64,000 bases of DNA from Datisca glomerata. Taxonomy: Eukaryota > Streptophyta > Magnoliopsida > Cucurbitales > Datiscaceae. The stretch covers positions 248,001 to 312,000 of the forward strand of contig QANY01013229.1 of the NCBI GenBank assembly GCA_003255025.1. The letters run 5' to 3'. The notes under the pieces were generated by a model that was not told the origin of the DNA, searched no databases, and was given only the letters and a program-made list of their open reading frames with translations. Below, in pieces: positions 60,288 to 64,000 of the stretch (position 1 is its first letter; the number at the start of each line of letters is the position of its first letter). A program made the translations under genes and the position numbers.

Positions 60288-60580
60288 GATATATTGCACA
60301 TACATAAAATATTCCATGGTTATTAAATTTAGAAACTAAAAAAAATACAATGATCACGAGTAAATTTAGATTTATAAGTTTACAAAACTGAGTTGCGTTT
60401 TAGATTATGTTTATTTTAGGTTTCACAATTTGAAACATTATAGTGAGAGTTTGATATGAATATATGTAAATAGTTTCATATTGTTCTAGATTTTATTATC
60501 AATTATAGATTATGGATAGAAAACACCCATCAGGGAGGGTATGACATCATTCATACTATACTCTACCCATTGACATCCCA
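60099..60580. mobile_element. Short hAT-like non-autonomous element
   Basis: Left end CTAGGGATGACAAT and right end TACCCATTGACATCCCA form imperfect inverted termini; the inside has GGGTATGGGTAGGGTACGG and an (AT)n run (60260-60286). Flanks CATTGGTG (60091-60098) and AATCGGTG (60581-60588) are 8-mers differing at two places, the target-duplication size of hAT elements. No transposase. Confidence 0.6.
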
Positions 60581-61860
60581 AATCGGTGTTATAAAAAAAT
60601 CATACCAAAAAAGTTTCATATTCAATCTCAAGCCAAGTTGTTTGGTCATAAACGAACAAACTAAAACCCCGGTTTGGATATTTTGAACTCGAATAGATTA
60701 ACTTAAGCAGTTGACCGATAGTGGTCATTTTAAGTTTATATTATACAGAGTTCAAATAAAAGTATGTTTAAATTCAATTATGAGTAGCAGAGAGATGGCC
60801 AGTATATGAGGTGGGTTTGGAATTTACAGTTGATTTGCGGTGGTCCTGACCTTTTATCAGTTGAGTATGTCATGTGATTGACTAATGCATGGTCATATTA
60901 TCAATCATAACAATAAATAATTATTTAACAATGAAATAAAATAAAAATGGACCGAGTGACTATTGAGTATTTCTAAGTTATAAAATTAAAATAAAAAAAT
61001 AAAATTACAAAGAAGATTTCAAGATTATATATTTTTAAAAAATCTCCTTCTCCACCTGATGCCCATCTTCATAATCTTTAAGTTTTTAACAAAACTATTT
61101 TAATTAGGAAAAACTATTTTTCTTAATTAAAAATGATCTCTATAATTATCTTATAAAAATTATTGAATTTATCTTAGTCAATAAATAATTTATTGACTTG
61201 GTCAAACGTGGGTCAAACCCAATCAATTAATTAATCTTACATTTTCAAAAAATTAAAACGTTAATAATTAATTTCAAAATTACACTAATTTCAAAATTTA
61301 AAAGATAAAGATAGAGTTAAGATTTTAATAAAAGTCCGTAACGATAGGATAAGTTGGTTTTAGAGTTTTTGCGAAATTTTTCTAGGTGTAACAACAGTTG
61401 CTACCGAGGATAAGACTCTACCATCACCACCCATCACTGTCGAACATCGCCAACCGTCGACCGCCCTCGTCTGACATGACGGCATCAACGCCCATTTTCC
61501 TGCGGGCTCACCGCCGTAAATCCTATTTTCGGTGCCAGTGCCAGAATTCCTTAGGAATTCCTATTTTTGCCTTTTCCACCTCGTTCTTTTTGTGCGTTTT
61601 TCATCTTCTCGCGATAGGAATAATAACAATTTAATATTCAAAATAGAATTACAAAAATTTCTCTGCCTCAAAATGGCTTACGCAAGATCTAAGAAAAAAT
61701 AAAGAACAAAACATAACCCAACAATCACCATACAATTAACGATCCATTATTTAACCATACATTCAAAAAACAAAATCGTCCATTCATTCATACATATAAA
61801 ATATATTATGAAAAATGGAAGAACACACACACAATATTTAATATACAAATATATATGACC
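60581..61860. other. AT-rich region without recognisable genes
   Basis: It may be the interior of the minus-strand LTR element whose primer-binding site lies at 61861. Bases 61390-61570 are GC-richer with CATCACCACCCATCACTGTC, and encode a 78-codon frame without known motif. No retroelement protein domain is visible, so the element may be a large derivative without coding capacity. Confidence 0.4.
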
Positions 61861-61872
61861 GCTTTGATACCA
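61861..61872 (-). promoter_or_regulatory. Primer-binding site complementary to tRNA-Met (initiator)
   Basis: The minus strand reads CCAACA-AT-TGGTATCAAAGC. TGGTATCANAGC is the classic plant primer-binding site, placed two bases after the LTR end. It shows that an LTR lies to its right in minus orientation and the element interior lies to its left. Confidence 0.78.
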
Positions 61873-62687
61873 ATTGTTGGAAACGCGACGCTAACGCGGT
61901 GGAAGCGTGATACTTTTAAAAATTTATAAAAATGATTCTTTTTCGAAAAAAGAAAATAGGCGTGACGCAACGGTTTTCAAAATAAAAACTTTTATTGAAA
62001 AACTCTTTTCTATCAAAATCCATTATATATTTATATATTAAATCTAAGACATACATGGATAGGAATCATATGTCTCTTGTAGTCTATATCAAGCGTCCTA
62101 GCAAACCAACAATCATGCGTTCCCACGAATAATGAACTTCGAGATCCACACTAAGATCTTTCAAGCTAATCCATAAGCGTACTAGGACGTGTGTGGGCAC
62201 GTATAATAATTCAAAGACACTTTTTATGTCTCTATATGTACTTAACATATGTGATCTAAAGATTTACTGAGAATGATTAATTTAGCGAGACAATCATCTG
62301 AGACAATACGATGATTATTCTTTCAGAGTTTTTGAATAACTTTTAATCACAAAGACAGTCCACCGTGATAACAACTGTGTTCTCAACACTCACGCAACCA
62401 TGAGACCATTAAAATAATATATATATATATTTTCTAGGCTCATTAACTTTTTAGGAATATACACAAAATAATATTTAATCACAAAATTAACATTGCAGTG
62501 AAACCCACTTCAATTTGGTGCCCAACTGCAGCACCACACATTGCTGCAGCTGTTGTGAACTAACACAGTGCCTCATGCACTACTGTAGCGTCGTGTGGCA
62601 CTATAGTACTGCACGCCCACTACTATAGTGCCATGACATACTATAGTAGCTCATGTCAATCTTTGATTCCTAATCAGTGATTGACAC

Positions 62688-63836
62688 TAGGGGTGTTCAC
62701 GGTTTAGTTCGGTCAGTTATTTGAGAGAAAATCGAACCGAACTGAAAGTTTTGTTTCACTTATTTCATGAACCGAATCGAACTGTGAACGACATATGAAC
62801 CGAAATGAACCTAACCGAAAGTTCCAGTTCGGCTTGGTTAGGTTTCATGATTCAGCAATGTTGAAAAAAATTCATTAAGCTTAATATTTCATAGACAAAC
62901 AAATTGCACAGAACCAAAGAACTCCCACTAAAACTACAAATTCTCCAAAATCCACATTGAATAGAATTAAATTGCAAACAAATCAAATTAACTACAAACT
63001 TTAATCTAAAACATTAGGGTTATGGATTCGCCAAAACAATATCAGTAATTGTTTTATTGTAAAATAAGAGCCCTATAATTATAATCTCCAAAACTAAAAA
63101 TTAAGGCAATAGAAAAACCAGATCTACTTAAATCTAAGCAGAAAATAAGAACCCTAACATTAAAATCTCTCAAAATTAAGGCAATAAAAAATCAGATTTA
63201 CTCGGCCTGAGTAGATCTGTGCTAAGATCTACTCAGATCAGAATAGATTTGAGCTCAGATCTGAGTAGATTTGATAATATCTAAGCTAAGATCTGCTCAG
63301 ATCTGGGTAGATCTCAGTCGTCATGAGAGAGAGAGACATTGATCTCCATTGCGAGAGAGAGGGGCACCGCGAGTAGAGAGAAGGTAGAGTGAGAGGGAAG
63401 ACCAGACGAGAAAAGATGACTGCGAGTGGAGGAGTGGATGGCTGCGAGAGGAGGATATGGCTGCGACTGCATGACAAGAGAAGATGGTTGTTGTGTTGAG
63501 GGTGGAGCGGCTGAGGAGAAGCTTAGGCTTTGTAGTTTTTTTATGAAGATAAAGAGAGGGAATGAGAGAGAATGAAGATGAGAGAGAGGGAGGGAGGGAG
63601 GCAGGCGTGACTATTTTTAGGGTTATGTAACTATGTGTAGTTAAGTATATATCATATATATAGTATTTTTTATGTCGGTTCGGTTCGGTTTGAAATCATA
63701 TATTTTTTTAGCTGAACCGAACTTATGGTCCTGTAAGAATATCGAACGAAACCGAACTGGGGTAACTTATAAAACTGACCGAACCGATCACTTTCGGTTC
63801 AGTTCGGGCGATTCAGTAGTAATTTTTTCACCCCTA
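62688..63836. mobile_element. hAT-like non-autonomous element with GGTTCGGTT subterminal repeats
   Basis: Ends TAGGGGTGTTCACGGTT and TTTTTTCACCCCTA are inverted. Near both ends the words GAACCGAACT, TTCGGTTCGG and CGAACTGAAAG repeat in both orientations. The phrase GGGGTGTTCACGGTT marks a widespread plant repeat family. No transposase; the centre has AGATCTGAGTAGAT repeats (63205-63310) and GAGAGAGAGA runs. The flanking 8-mers do not match, so the edge or duplication is uncertain. Confidence 0.6.
63205..63320. repeat. AGATCTGAGTAGATCT-type short repeats
   Basis: Six or more variants of CAGATCTGAGTAGATT and TAAGATCTACTCAGATC in both orientations within 115 bases, able to pair with each other. 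They lie inside the hAT-like element. Confidence 0.7.
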
Positions 63837-64000
63837 ATGTCAAATTTTTCACGCGACAATTACTGTGAATTAAATATTCATTTTAAATAGATAAATATCC
63901 ACATACCAATTAATTCAAAATTAACTTATCTCATTATCACTATCAACTAACTTATCTGTTAATTCACAAATAATAGATTTACTTGATTCAAATTTTGAAA

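Larger units (their letters stand above)
61875..64000 (-). repeat. 5' LTR of a minus-strand LTR retrotransposon, runs to the window edge
   Basis: The LTR terminus adjoining the primer site starts at 61875 as TGTTGGAAACGCGACG on the + strand. Its far end is not reached or not recognisable by 64000, and a hAT-like element sits inside it at 62688-63836. A tandem-like CACTATAGTNNNGCAC stretch (62575-62655) is embedded. No polypurine tract or domain lies in the window for this element. Confidence 0.55.

Overview
The window is nuclear DNA from an angiosperm, very probably a eudicot. The evidence is spliced genes with short GT-AG introns, an orthologue of the guard-cell regulator FAMA, a plant-type ribosomal protein uL13 gene, a plastid tRNA-gene fragment lodged in nuclear DNA, and a dense mixture of plant transposons. 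I cannot name the species. Only three genes look intact: FAMA (bHLH, 30.6-32.3 kb, +), RPL13A/uL13 (39.9-41.2 kb, +) and a mitochondrial-type DUF185/MidA-family methyltransferase gene (42.7-49.3 kb, -). I rebuilt all three exon by exon; their predicted lengths are 412, 206 and 449 residues.

Left part (1-24.6 kb): a decayed Ty3/gypsy element of the Tat/Ogre type lies on the + strand: DUF7745-like ORF, coiled coil, gag with CCHC knuckle, protease, RT, RNase H and integrase, then tandem repeats, a polypurine tract and the start of a 3' LTR. It is interrupted twice. The integrase is split at about 8.84 kb by 6.8 kb of foreign DNA holding a minus-strand copia element, a CACTA-like end, a plastid trnA-UGC fragment and a 2.26-kb array of ~187-bp tandem repeats. 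The 3' LTR is split at base 17316 by a complete 4.7-kb CACTA transposon. That transposon has recognisable ends and a 3-bp target duplication, and it carries exons from an ABCG transporter gene and a PDS5-like gene plus a Ser-rich 10-residue repeat.

Middle (23.5-38.7 kb): FAMA sits between two copies, in opposite orientation, of a ~0.9-1.1-kb retroelement sequence (23.5-24.6 and 36.8-37.7 kb). Around it are a solo copia LTR, fragments of two more copia elements, a minus-strand gypsy gag fragment, and a LINE remnant. Then come RPL13A, with site II motifs, TATA and telo-box upstream, a fold-back element, and the 14-exon methyltransferase gene, which has a SINE-like insertion in an intron.

Right part (50.5-64 kb): remains of a minus-strand DUF1985/Ulp1-protease type gene, typical of Mutator-like elements with captured proteases, interrupted by K/E-coding polypyrimidine tracts and four clusters of a short palindromic repeat. 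Next is a copia 3' end whose LTR contains a Mutator-like element with long inverted termini, itself carrying the last exon of a cinnamyl-alcohol-dehydrogenase-like gene. Two hAT-like elements and a minus-strand LTR with a tRNA-Met primer-binding site finish the window.

The intact genes share no pathway. The main story is layered transposon insertion with repeated capture of host gene pieces around a few constitutive or cell-type genes.
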